Part shown: positions 51,011 to 63,100 of the stretch, piece by piece | Layout: every line of letters starts with the position of its first letter | How positions within the stretch are numbered: position 1 is the first letter of the stretch | Assembly: GCF_051401765.1 (NCBI RefSeq) | Contig: NC_135071.1 | Location: 11,510,961-11,574,960 of the forward strand | DNA from: Calliopsis andreniformis | Lineage: Eukaryota > Arthropoda > Insecta > Hymenoptera > Andrenidae | Direction of reading: 5' to 3' | DNA length: 64,000 nt | Position numbers and translations under genes: made by a program | Notes under the pieces: generated by a model | The model's database searches: none | Told to the model about the DNA's origin: nothing | The model's input: only the letters and a program-made list of their open reading frames with translations

Positions 51011-53502
51011 TAGTTGTTCTGTAATAGTTCACGTTTGATTTCTCAAACAAGCCACATTCGACACGGGAATTCCTCGTTATATCACGTCTGCTCATGATGC
51101 ACGGTCTTCTATAACAGTGGTGCACAACATCCTCGAACGAGAATTCTCTCTGAATCCCTCCAAGACTTCGTCCCCATTATGAATATTTAACTACCACCAT
51201 TTGTTACAATTTACTTGAATTACAGAATCATTGATTTCTACTACTTGTTTACTATTCGACTGATAATAATTAATACAATATGAGTAGATAATAGACATAA
51301 TTAGACGGACTTATTAGTTTAACAGTACGTACAACAAGTATTCATATCCGAAAGTGGTTAATAGCGGTCATAAATATGTAATATTAATTTAATTATAATA
51401 ATTTAATTAACGTTGCATATAATATTTGCACAGAATGCAGTGAATTATGATGCTATTTGATCGTAATTACTTGCTTTGTACTCAATTAATAATCTTATGG
51501 GTTTAAAATATTACAAAAAATACTTTATAGTAACTGTAAATATACTAATTTAAAATTAAAGAGTCGATGATGATTTCACTTAATAGACATTTTGTGACAT
51601 CTGAATATGTTTTAAGTATGGTAGGTTTTCATTTTCTTTTCTAAAAATCTAACTAGGGAATATATTAATTACCTACTTGAATACATTTATAGACTCATTT
51701 CTTGTGGATATATTAACTTTGTAGCAAGAAAAGTCTGTGCCTGTTTAAAGTCTTTAGATGTTAGGGTACCTGTTCGCGAATAATACAACAATAGAGACAA
51801 GGCGAAATTTTTCATAGTTTAATAAGTTTGCTTAAAGTATAATCAGATTCTAGATATTTCTAAAAATTGCAGGGAATATTACCAAGGAAAAACATTACGG
51901 GAATGATTGTTTAATTTATTAAGAATTTAGAAATGACCTTTTGTAGTCTGCATACTTTTCATGCATTGAACGTATTTTAATCAAACATTTCTCACACAAA
52001 TGTTTTTCATATTTCGTATATAAAAATTTTATTGTACAGGAGCAAATATTCTCATATTTAATTATTTTTACATCCAAAATAAATGAAGAGATCTTTATTG
52101 CACCTGTTTAATCCATATGTTAAATACATTTAATCTATATCCTGCAATCTACTGATACCTGCAAAACGTACACTAAAACGTCTCAGAACCACTACTGTAA
52201 TTCGAGGGATTTGCTATGCACTAAAGCAGTCAATATTTGCAAATCCCACTAATAGTTGCGAGGGACTAGTGTACCATGTGCAAAGCACGTTTTATTCTTC
52301 ATTAAAGCCAGATGTATTTCAAAAAAATAAATGACTATAATAGGAAAACTACTAATAATCTGCATGACAAAGCGTTATAATCCAGCTTAAATCTACTTAA
52401 ACTAATGAACGTAAGTTTGAGAAACATCGTAGTACCTAATAATTACTTCACAAATATTAATATCACTTGGACGTAGCATTACTGAGAAATAATAATAATA
52501 ATAGTAAGTATTTAATTACGTTCATGAAATGCAGTTTTAATTGAATAACGTTAATAACAATTAGGTAGCTTAGTATTGAACTTCCCTATTTGTCAAGAAC
52601 TGGTGGGAATGTTTTAGACAAAGTCAGTATATTCATCTGTACTATTCATATTATTGACATTCCGCAAATTGTATCACATTAGTAAATTTTATGATTGCCA
52701 TTATTCAAACATCGAGAGCCTAAGTCCTTAGCATTACTGTTTACGCTTGTAGGGTGCCACTATTGGATTAATTTGGCGCGCGCAGTATGCCATAATTAGC
52801 ACTGACGGTATCATAACTAGCGTTGTTATGGCAAGTCACCTGCTGTCAAATTCCTACCCAGTAAGCAGATTGTTAGTTATGTGTAATCATCCTCGTAAAA
52901 TTAACACAGAATCACGTACAATCCTATATGATAATCGAATACTATGAAATCGCAAAAAATACTACGTGGTATATAAACTAATTTTTCCACATTATGCTAA
53001 TCACAAGTACTACTGTATTCTTGAAATACTACTTTGTCTCCTACATTGTAAATTTATACCCCAAGCGGGACACACTCTTGTTAGTACCCTATTCTAGTTA
53101 AATTTTCATTCATTGGAATTATTTAAACCATCGGCGATGTACAGGCACCGACGACGTTTAATATATGTACATAGATCTATTATTTTATGGAATTCTGTGT
53201 AACGTGATTTTCACAAAACACAATTAGTTTTTTATTACCTCAGCGATTGCAAACGATGGGTTTAGGAATCACATACCAATAAAGTCTGTAAAGTTAGAAA
53301 ATTCGTGTTCTAGTATACAAGGAAGGGAATATACTCCATTAAACTTAGTAGTCAAGGGTGACAATAGCTAAGCTGTCCATTGGTTAGGGTAGTCCCAAAG
53401 AGTGATGACTGCTACAGTCTAGTCCAAGAGCTATGTAATGAGGATTAGATCAGATTTTCTCCGGAGTCTCTAGCAAGGGATAGTCCAAAGGAGTATCTCT
53501 TA
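51011..53502. other. AT-rich gene-free stretch
   Basis: Nothing recognisable except a short AAT run at 52,486-52,505. Composition is among the most AT-rich in the window. Confidence 0.55.
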
Positions 53503-53843
53503 TACAAGTTGTTCAGTGACAGGTGCCAGAAATTTTCAGGGGTGATTCCACATGCTAAAATAACAGGAACATCAACAACCAAAATGCGTTTTAGGCTTCG
53601 TTTCTGAATTATTAATTGTTCAGAGAACACCTGAAATACGCGTGGAATATGTCTGACTTGGGACTCATTCTACTGACGGCGTGCATTAATCTGGCCAGGC
53701 ACAATGAAATCAGTAGAATAGGTCTCAAGTGAGGAACAATGTATTTTAAGCATTTCACTGCAATTTCGTGTATCTTACTTTAGTTTCGTTTTACGCTACT
53801 ATCACCTGTTAAAAGTTCTGGCACCTGTTGTCGAACACCCTGT
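53503..53843. mobile_element. Palindromic MITE, copy C (best preserved ends)
   Basis: About 341 bp. Left: TA then CAAGTTGTTCAGTGACAGG and TGCCAGAAATTTTCAGGGG. Right, reverse-complemented: CAGGGTGTTCGACAACAGG and TGCCAGAACTTTTAACAGG, followed by TA. TA on both sides fits the TA target site of Tc1/mariner elements. The inner inverted pair ACTCATTCTACTGAC and ATCAGTAGAATAGGTCTCAA flanks a loop of about 35-40 bp, so a transcript would fold into one long hairpin. No coding capacity. Confidence 0.78.
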
Positions 53844-54469
53844 ATATAATCGTTGCTACTAATAGTGCCATCTGATGTAGACATATGGTACTATAATGGC
53901 TGTACGCACCTATTTATACAGTTATTGAAGTTGAATTGAGTCAGCCAAGCTGTTGCTTTGTAAGGTAAATATATTTTGCTTAAGTTCACTGCAAGTCGTA
54001 GATGTAAGTTGTAAATGTAATTAAAAGCAAGTTCACTGGTTGCCAGCCTGAAATACCGACGCGCATGAAACAGTGGCTGCAGTGCAGCGCACCCTACTTC
54101 AATGTCGAAGCAAGTTACCATGCCGTGGCTTGGAGTTACATATCACTTGCACCCACGCTATACAGATACCTCCACTGTCATTTAGGACTGTCAAACTTAA
54201 TCCTTAAATTCCTAGGATTAAGGTGTTAGCTGTTGAGGGTGGGTGGATGAACGGTCACCAAATAGCAGAATCGATTCTGAGCACTGTTCGATTTAGTTTA
54301 ACGTTGCTTAATATCAAAACACATACTATATCGCTGATGTTTTAATTCGAAAATGAGAAAATTGAATTTTAGGAATTCCTTATATTTTTATGGTAATGTG
54401 AAATATATTCACCCCTGAAATGAACTTAAAGGTTTTCAATGAATGTATTCGACCACACATAAGATAGAA

Positions 54470-54600
54470 TCAAATGTTTCCAATGTTCAAATATTCAAAT
54501 GTTTAGATTTTCATGCCTTAATATGTTGAAGTGTATGAATTTTCGGGCTTTTAAATACTCAAGTTTTCAAATCCTCAAATTTTCTGTTTCTAATTTGTTT
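54470..54600. repeat. Degenerate TTCAAAT-type simple repeat
   Basis: Loose recurrence of words such as TTCAAATATTCAAATGTTTAG and TTTTCAAATCCTCAAATTTTC with irregular 9-12 bp spacing. It explains the open plus-strand frame at 54,499-54,750. Confidence 0.4.
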
Positions 54601-54744
54601 TTGTCTAATTTTGTACGAAAAATCTCTACATCGTGTCAGACATCATTCTTATTATTATTACATAAAATTACTCTTAGCCACGAGATTATTGTGTATTTCG
54701 GCACATTTCGCATCCAAACGTTAAAGTGGCATGTGTGCATCACC

Positions 54745-54852
54745 AACTAATAATTCTGAAATGAAGCCTCAAAAGCATTTGCGTCATTCATAATTGTACA
54801 ACAGAACATAGCCCTTAAACTTTCTGACACCTGTTACTGAACACCTAGCTAC
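54745..54852. mobile_element. Half copy of the palindromic MITE family
   Basis: Matches the right half of copies B and C: TAATTCTGAAATGAAGCCTC aligns with the region before the right end of B, and CTTTCTGACACCTGTTACTG followed by AACACCTAG matches the terminus. The left half is missing. Confidence 0.55.
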
Positions 54853-55097
54853 ATATCTATAGCAAATATTCTTCAATTTAAGTTAATAGATCTAATATTA
54901 AACTAAAATTAAATTAGGTACCTGTATCCTTAATTAAATTAAGCTTCAAATTGAATTAGTACCAATTATACCAACCAGATTTCTCCTATTAGAACTATTT
55001 TTAGTTTTAAATCTCCTATACCTTCTTCCACCGCGAACGAAAGACGGGGATTAGAGTACGAAACCTCCCCGAGGATCTGTGATTTGCTCCAAAGCAG

Positions 55098-55295
55098 GTC
55101 TCAGTGGATATTAAGTCATCATCTTCGACGAAAGAATCCATCGAGAACATTTCAGTATCCGATCTCATGAAACAAGATGAGCAAAGCACACATATCCGCG
55201 TTCCGTTCCCACGTAATCAAATACTGTCCTATCGACGTTCTCATTTTTCAAGGCGGAAAGTGATTCCGCAGGGAATTGTAGTCGAGATGTCGGAG
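55098..55295 (+). CDS. Candidate internal exon (66 codons, phase 0-0)
   Basis: The frame is open from just after an upstream TGA at 55,080. CTCCAAAGCAG before 55,098 can serve as acceptor and TCGGAG|GTAATC after 55,295 as donor; the exon between is exactly 198 bp and stop-free. It reads VSVDIKSSSSTKESIENISV and later PFPRNQILSYRRSHFSRRK, a Ser-rich then basic sequence. Codon choice is mixed and plausible. No domain is recognised. The acceptor tract is weak, so chance remains likely. Confidence 0.25.
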
Positions 55296-55387
55296 GTAAT
55301 CTCCTGAATTGGTAGGATCTTTAGGGATTCGATGAAAAGGGTATTGGCACAATTACGGTCACCATGACGAAGCTATTCTGTAGACAG

Positions 55388-55474
55388 TATTTTGTTCTTC
55401 TCGATTCTTTCGTCCGCAATCACGACTATCAGACGTGGCTACGGTGCCGCTCGTCGAATCAGCCAACGCACTAA
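55388..55474 (+). CDS. Candidate terminal exon following a 92-bp intron
   Basis: TTCTGTAGACAG before 55,388 is a possible acceptor. In the phase left by the exon ending at 55,295 the frame reads YFVLLDSFVRNHDYQTWLRC and stops after 28 codons. A 92-bp intron is a usual size in insects. In another phase the same DNA stays open (DVATVPLVESANALKSFLHA) to a donor-like site after 55,496, so the frame is ambiguous. Confidence 0.15.
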   Translation, partial: YFVLLDSFVRNHDYQTWLRCRSSNQPTH

Positions 55475-55500
55475 AATCGTTTCTCCACGCGAAAAGGTAA

Positions 55501-57059
55501 AAGAGTAATTACATTACTTTGAAACAGAAATTTTATTCATCTTATTCATATCCATTTGAATTTACTAATGAGTTCTCCCTCAAAATGTGGAATAAACGGT
55601 CGACTTCCTAATGTACTGAAAAAGCAGTCGACTTCATTCATCGTGCCCTGATTGAAAGTAATGAAATAGAAATGAATTTCTTCACCTATGAAACAGTAAT
55701 TATACAAAATATAACATCGCAACAGTTTATCACCGTGAAATCGTTATTAGTATATAAATTCCCAAAGGAAGATTCACTGGCGTTTCGAAGATCAGAGTGT
55801 ACAGCGTTGCATAAGGAAATTAGGGGAAGTAGATTATACAGAAATTAGATAGCGTCTTAATAAGAAAAGTAAGGTAGCTCTTTCACCGTGGACAAGAACG
55901 TACTATTCTCTTCTGTCGTCGCAGCTTTAATTACCGTGTTCTAATAAGAATTTGCTAATGTAGTTTAAATTTTAATTATTCGTTTGTTCTTTCTTCTTCA
56001 TTCTGTTGACCGTGTGAAGAACACATTAAAAAATTAGAGAAACTGTAAAGGGAAGGTTCGACGAAACGGAATGTACCGCGGAAAATAAAAATAAACACGA
56101 AAGATATCTCTAGTTCCCGCTGTTATATTTCAGTTTCAAAATTACTTTATTTGGAAAATTCATTTCAGGTTGATCTTTGAATTCTTTGACAATGAAATGA
56201 GTATCTCTTTGATTTTAAGCTAAAACAATTGATCATCAAAGTTGCACTTTCTTTTTATTACCAATCGAAATTATCTTGAAAATTGTTGAGAAGATTCATT
56301 TGTCAAATATATACAAATATTTTTGAATAAAAACTATTAATGAATTCCTTAATATAACTATGAAAGCAGAAATAAAATTGTAGATGGTAGGTTCTTCCGA
56401 AAATTAATCATAATTAGTAACAAAAAGATTCCGTCGACAGTGTGAATAGATCAATTGATGAAGCAATCGTCTAGCAAACGAAAGATCCGCTTTCGAACCC
56501 CGATTCAGCAACTCGAACAGTCTATTCTTTTTCCCCTTACAATACAATTGCATTTTCCATTGGATAATAGGACTGTTGAATGTAGTCTTTGATCATTGCC
56601 GCACCTTGCTTAAAGTGTTCGTCAGAAAATTTGACTGATTTACAGCGATTTACAAATCCATTTAAATGTGGTCTAAACGTTAGTTAATTGTGAAAATTAC
56701 TACACCCAAGTTATAATTTTAGCTACCTTAGTTTATTATCAAAAACTCGTAGGACTGGCAGCATAGAAATCTGTACTGTCAATAATGGTATAAAACAATG
56801 TAATTCTTTTCAAATTAGTTCCATTGGAAAGTTGCGTACCCTTGGGGACATTGTTCACAGTCATAGAAACAATGCTAGAAATTTGTAATTCATAGTGTTT
56901 TTAATTGGTCGATCACTATGGCTACATTTTCGTCGGTTTGAACTAGTTTCATGGATTTTCCTAGTGAACATTAGGTAACACTCAAATTTTGTTAAACACC
57001 AGCTACTGATTTGGTTATTACACCCTACGTCGCTGAGCCATAAGCTAGGTTTTCCTTCA
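55501..57059. other. AT-rich gene-free stretch
   Basis: No supported gene. A sequence near 56,490 containing TTCGAACCCC was inspected for a tRNA on either strand and does not fold as one. Confidence 0.55.
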
Positions 57060-57680
57060 ACGTTTACCCTCTTCTTTCGACATGGGTCTAGTCTCTCACT
57101 AAATCGTTGCCGGCTGCTCCGTGGTACAAAGAAATCTTATGCATATGGCTGAATAATCCTCGGCAGAATGTGGTGGGTTCACCCCTTCGAAGAACTAGGA
57201 CGTGCGATATTAAATTCTCGTAGCGCGGCAAGAAGTTCGACATCATCTTCTGTGAAAAAGACCTTTTTCGCGAACACTCCGCGCAAATATTGACACGATA
57301 TTTTCTATTCGCTTTTCATGCTCCTCCTGTACAGTTCTACCTTAACGAATTCTATCTGTCACAGAGAACTTTATTCCTCTTGCCTCTTTGTCGCTCCGTT
57401 GCTGTCCCTCTGCCGTACCATCCTCATTCTTTTTTATTCGTGATCGATAAGGGAACGACCTTCCAGCCGACGGGAGACGTTAAATCTTTTTTTGCAACTT
57501 CATCTATTCTGTGCGAGAGATAAGGGAGCCAGAGACTTGTTAGCTGACTGATTCGAGTGGACAAAAGCTGCACATTCCGGCAAATAGGTGCCAACGAAAG
57601 AGCAAGCCCTGCCCTTCATTGTCCTGTGTTCCCTTATTCATTCGTGCCATTACTTTTCGGGGACGGAAAGGAAGGTCGGT
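57060..57680. other. CpG-rich patch
   Basis: GC-rich block with scattered CpGs. A frame at 57,290-57,523 is hydrophobic and Leu/Phe/Pro-rich because of pyrimidine-rich DNA. No promoter motif pair was identified. Confidence 0.25.
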
Positions 57681-58930
57681 GGGTTCGTTGAATGGTTTTA
57701 ATTCGATGGGTACCATAGCAAGTAATTTTGTTCGCAGATAATTAAGCTAACATTTCACATTTTCTGTGGGAGGTAGTTCAGTAACAGTTTTCTAAATGGA
57801 TATAAATGGTAGTTTTTACAAAATTAACTTCTTCAGATGCTGAATGATAAAGCTTGTGTAATTTACTTATGTGACATTCGGTAAATTTTCAGTTATCACT
57901 TCGTTTCATTTATATCGCTTCATTCATTTATAGCGCAGTGCTGAAACCCATGATAAAGCAGAAGAAAGTCAAGAAAGTCACGGAAGTTGGAAATAAATCT
58001 AACTAGACTAAAGATCGATGTGATACAGTTTACATCAGTAGGTAATTATAATATAGTAGATTAGTGAATGTTGGGAACGAAACAGGATACATTAATTCAG
58101 TTGATTGTGAATATTCTTCTTATAATAGTTCGTGGTGTAATAGGTCACGTGACGTGAAGTGAAAAAACTAATTACAGCACCTTGTCATCCGGTCTGGATA
58201 TAAAAATTAATGAGAGAAAACGACCGTGGGTAACGATAGCTATTATTCAAGATTTTACACAAATAATGGTATCATTATGATGTCTACAGTGACTCTATAT
58301 GGTGGGTGCTCATTATTCTGTATACATATATGTAGATACTTGTTGTTGATGTTCCACATTCAGTCCATGAAATACTATACTACTTTGTTACATGCTTAAT
58401 TGGTAATATATGTATTCTATAATATAGAACGTGCAATATAGGGTCCATCAAAGACAAACCAAAAGCTTAATTACGTTTCATAAATAAAGTATCTGAACAC
58501 TTTTTGCAACAAAAATCTTATTTCTATTAAATTAATGAATTTGGATATATTCCAGAACTCTTAAAAGCAGAATAATTTTTAAAAACAGCCTTCGGACATG
58601 TGTATGAAATATTAGTAAAAATTTACGTACGCTATAAAACTAATGGACTATAAGTCTACTATGTCTAATTAAAAAATTTTTATTTAAATTAAAATTATGA
58701 CCAGTCTCGTGAAACAGTCTAGGCCATAAACATAAAGGGTACTTAATCGCTTAATAATACATACAACATAAGAATAGATGGGTTCCGCAACCGACATTAA
58801 TATCTCTACCATGAAGCATTAAATTATAAAATGAAGTATTAAATGTATTTTTTGAAAGTCTAAACAAAGATTAAGTCGATGGGAAGGTAAAGACGGCTTT
58901 GTTGGTTTCCATCACTGTCGAAAAGCCAAG

Positions 58931-59042
58931 CTAAAGAAAGAAATTAAGAAAAGTAAAGCTAGAAAAATAAACTAAAAGAAATAAAGCTAAGGGAGGAAAC
59001 TAAGAAAAGTAAAGGTAAAGGAAGAAACCAATAAAAGTAAAA
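58931..59042 (+). repeat. 28-bp purine minisatellite, four units
   Basis: Four consecutive 28-bp units of the type CTAAAGRARGAAAYTAAGAAAAG..., at 58,931, 58,959, 58,987 and 59,015, with a partial fifth. Units one and three are the closest. The plus strand is almost free of C, so the array is a purine tract. Confidence 0.75.
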
Positions 59043-59559
59043 CTAAAGATAGCTCCAAAAACTCAGTTTCCAAGAATTACTCTATTTTCTGTTAACGATT
59101 CATTCTTCAACTAAAATTCAGTCCAGTTTTCGTTAATTACTCCAAAGGTATCCCCAAGTTCTAAAGAACAAAAAAAGAGAATAATTAATATCAAACAGAA
59201 TCCATTAAAGACATTAACAGTCGTCTTAAAAACAGGTTTAGTATTTATTTCGATAAAAATTTGTTGCAGAAACTTAATAAATAATTGTAACCTATTTCGT
59301 TATTTATAAGCAAAATTTACTAACTGGTAGTAAGATATAATTTCATTGATCAGCCATTGCTTCCTTTAAATATTCTACCATAAGAACTGAATTATGATTT
59401 AATTATTACTATTTTTCCACTTTGTTCAATAACAAATTGAAGATGACACATAGATTTATTTGAATAACAAAAAATTCTTTTGAGCTGGTTAATTTTTTCA
59501 TAAATACGTTAAGAAACCCATGCTTCTTATTTAAGTGATCAGGAACTGCGTCCTTGAGG
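59043..59559. other. AT-rich spacer
   Basis: Nothing recognisable. A minus-strand frame at 59,409-59,621 has no domain. Confidence 0.5.
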
Positions 59560-60190
59560 GTAGTCGATGGCAGATAGATCTGCAGGAAACGGTTGCATGA
59601 AACGGTCGAATTTACCATCAATTGACACGGGTTCGTATAGCTTTCTGAGTTACCGCGAGAATTGGCGAGAATAATTTAAACGGTGATGTACCGCAGCGGG
59701 CGATTCGTGTAACGTGTAATTAAGGTTTCATTCGGTCAGGACTCTCCCTGAAAGCGAAATCAACGAAACAGAATGACGCTCGAGGAATTCGAAGTTCCGC
59801 GAGATAACAATAGATAAAGCAGCGGCAACGTCTACCGTGCGAACGAGTGGTGTCGTAACCGCGGCCTAGATTTTACTCCGCTCCTGGTTTCAATGATAGA
59901 AACACCGATAAAAATCGCTAATTTGCTTTTGTTCCTTTTCTCCATTACGAAGAATAGAACTTTTCAACGTGAAGTTTCGCAACGAGTTCCGTCGTAGCAC
60001 GCTTCAACAATTCGAGTGCCAATTAAACAGTTCAGTCCACGAACACCACTCGAAATTGGAAATCATAGACATATTGGGATTAAAACGTTGCAATTTAAGG
60101 GAAGTATCACGATGTCTCGAGAGGGAGTATATTGTCTCCAGTAGATGCTTCAGGTATCGCTCAGACGATCAAGAGTATTTTGCAGAAAAT
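59560..60190. other. CpG-rich patch with possible exon
   Basis: TTTGCTTTTGTTCCTTTTC before ATTACGAAG (to 59,952) is a good polypyrimidine tract and acceptor. The frame from 59,953 stays open and basic (VKFRNEFRRSTLQQFECQLN) past CTTCAG|GTATCG, a possible donor after 60,150. No domain is recognised and the frame has no ATG at its start. Confidence 0.2.
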
Positions 60191-63100
60191 CTGTAGTCCT
60201 TTTGAGGGGCTATTCAATTTTCAATTATTTCTATTGGTTTAACTCTATTTTAAATATTTTTTGCAGGTACTCATTTTTTACTTACTGTAGTTAAAGATAT
60301 CAAGGCGTTAAAATTTCTTATTGGGATACAAAATATGCTGAAATTTTCTTAACAATTGTAAATAAAATTTTAAACCTATATTTCTTTTAATTCTTTCTAT
60401 AATCATCTTTCCTACTTTCGTAATATGTACAAATTTCGTCCACTGTAACTTGTAGTGTTTAATCATATGAGGTTCGAAGGATGATTTATTTCTACTGGTT
60501 TAAAAGCTTCACTAACTTAATTCCTTGATATTGTGATCGTAAAGAAGGTCAATATCGTTGCGCTTTTAAGTACGAAACACAGTTCGAAGGTACGAAAATC
60601 GTCGACAATTCGATAGCTTGACTTTTATTACTACTCCAATCAGCTGCACCAATTAGTAGACACTTGGCAGCTAGACAGCTTTATTACGAAGTTGGAACTT
60701 AAAAACAGTCCAGCGGATTCGTATCCACTGTGTTCTGTGCTTCGTAGCAGAGAAACTCAGCTAGAATTCAACGAGCGAATATAAACGACTTTGAAGCTTT
60801 GACGAAAGAGCGAAGCATGCGGGATTCATTAAATCGTAGTAATTATTCAGTCTGATACAGCAAAGCTTTACGAAGTTGAAGAGCTGTAAATTTTCCTGCC
60901 AGTGATAAAATGCAACTATTCAAATGTAATGAAGATGTTGCAAGAACGCGATGGAATTGTGTTTTTATTTCTATTTCCAAAACAAGTTTCCAGAGGACAA
61001 ATTTGCTCAGTGTCCTGTTATATAGTTTTTTTATCAATATATTATTTTTCTCAATAAATGCAGAATTTTATTGGACTAGAAATAGTGAACAAGAAGAAAT
61101 AACATTAAAACTAAATTATTTATTTATAACTTTCATACGAGCAATTTCGTGTAACAAATAATTTCAATTTATTATTACATGAAATAATGAAACCAAAATA
61201 AATTGAATTCTAATTTATTACAAGAAGAAATATTACACGATTGTATTAGACAACTAAAACAGAAGGGAGGAAATAGTTTATACAGTTCAGAGAATAGAAA
61301 ATAGAATTTTTTGTTCGACTTTTTTTATCGAGTAAAATTGCAGGCCGTGGGTTCTGTGACAAGATGAAGAGTAGAGCACAATTAGTTCCTAAAGTTGCTT
61401 AGATTCTGCGGTGGTCCTATTCTCTTCTATTTAGCTAGAAGTCAGGGATAGAGTAGCAGATGTTGTTTACTCCTTTTTTTACCCCGTTTCTCGAAACGGA
61501 ATAATACTCCAACGCCTTTGGAAAGCCAATGTAAACGATCCCCTCGCTTTCACGTGCCATGATAGAGAGACGTCGTTTTTCCGAGGAAAGTTTATTTGGA
61601 ACTCGCGTATATTTCGCTCGCGTTCACCGAGAGGAAGAAAAGAGGAAAGGGTGAAACTTCCTCACGAAGGTAACAGAAAGTTAATACGATCGTTACTATT
61701 CCCTTCGGCTCGCAGAATGATTACACACCAATTGTACTTGCCTCTTAATTAAATACTGTACTAATATTTAACGCGACAGTGACTTTATATTAGCGAGTTT
61801 TTATAATATGATAAAGTCTATTATGTAACTTACCTAATAGGTGTACCAGTTGAATTTTAATTTACATTGACTTGATAAGCAAAACGATATTAAACCTGTT
61901 TGAAAATATTTATATCAGTAATAGGGAAATGTGGTTATATTACATTTTCTGTGTGACAATTTTACTTAGAAAATCAGAAATTTGCATGCAAAAATTATTG
62001 CATCATTTAGAAAAATATTTTGTACACTTGCATAAAATTAGGTATTGTACATATTATACATTATATTATAAATCATGGTACAAACTCAAGCTTTCATTTC
62101 TTTTCTATTTACACAAATTCATATTCAATCTGATAAATGATTTTAATCACTGAATGAATTTTCTGTTGAAACATTCATTTTGTTAAATACGAATTTACGA
62201 AATGAATTTCGATAAGGTCGTTTGTAATGAATTCTGCAGTTCTGTAAAAGTTTCGTTACTTTCCCCCTTTTCATAAAAAAGATAACAGACGGCAATTAGC
62301 CATAATTTAGTAACTATTAAACAATATTTGAGGAGAGTTGTTTTTCGTGTCTGTGCTATAGAGAATAATTATTTCATTCTCTTGGGTCAATGTATAGTAA
62401 ACGTTTCGGAGGATTTGTTGGCAACTTGTTTGAACCTCTAACTTTAACTACTCTACGCGTTCCGTTTTGATTACAGTATAGCACCGCGACAAGCGAAATT
62501 CCACATCGGCGATGAAACATTTAGGAAACTCGATTTTACGTAAAACATCACGCGTGTATCCCGTACACGATATAAGTTAGCTGTTGTTTCTCGTTCGAAA
62601 GTGCAATGAGTACGCATTATCCGAATTATGCTGTGCACTGTCAGTGTTAATTGAAACGGCCCTGGAAACGTATTAAACGAATCGCAACGAACAGTTGAAA
62701 ACCGCACGGAAAAGTATGAAAGTACCATTCGAGGATCATGCTGCTGATCTCTTCGTTTTGATATTTCTGTTCTAAAGAGTAAATAATCGAAAATTGCATT
62801 TTACGAAAACGAAACGCTCTCAGCGAGTGGAACATTCCCAGAGTGGAACATTCAATGAAAACGGAATATTGATTTCTCTTGTTACTATTGCTGTTTTATT
62901 GGCTTTTGTGTTCTCTTTATTGAACACCTCACACATTGTAAGGTAATTTTAAGCCTGAAATTTACTTTTCTTTCAGGTGGTTGAAACCTAATACGTTAAT
63001 TAAGGAAAAGCTACTGTTCTATTATTACGATACCTCTTCTCATGTTTTGTATGGATGATATAAAAGGGCATAACAAGTAGCATAAAGCAAAAAATGCTCA

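Larger units (their letters stand above)
55020..55500. other. CpG-rich patch
   Basis: Compositional island that contains the two candidate exons above. Its GC alone makes open frames more likely, which tempers the exon calls. Confidence 0.3.

Noticed and set aside
56470..56530. Possible tRNA T-arm (TTCGAACCCC)
   Set aside because: No cloverleaf on either strand and no A-box at the right distance.
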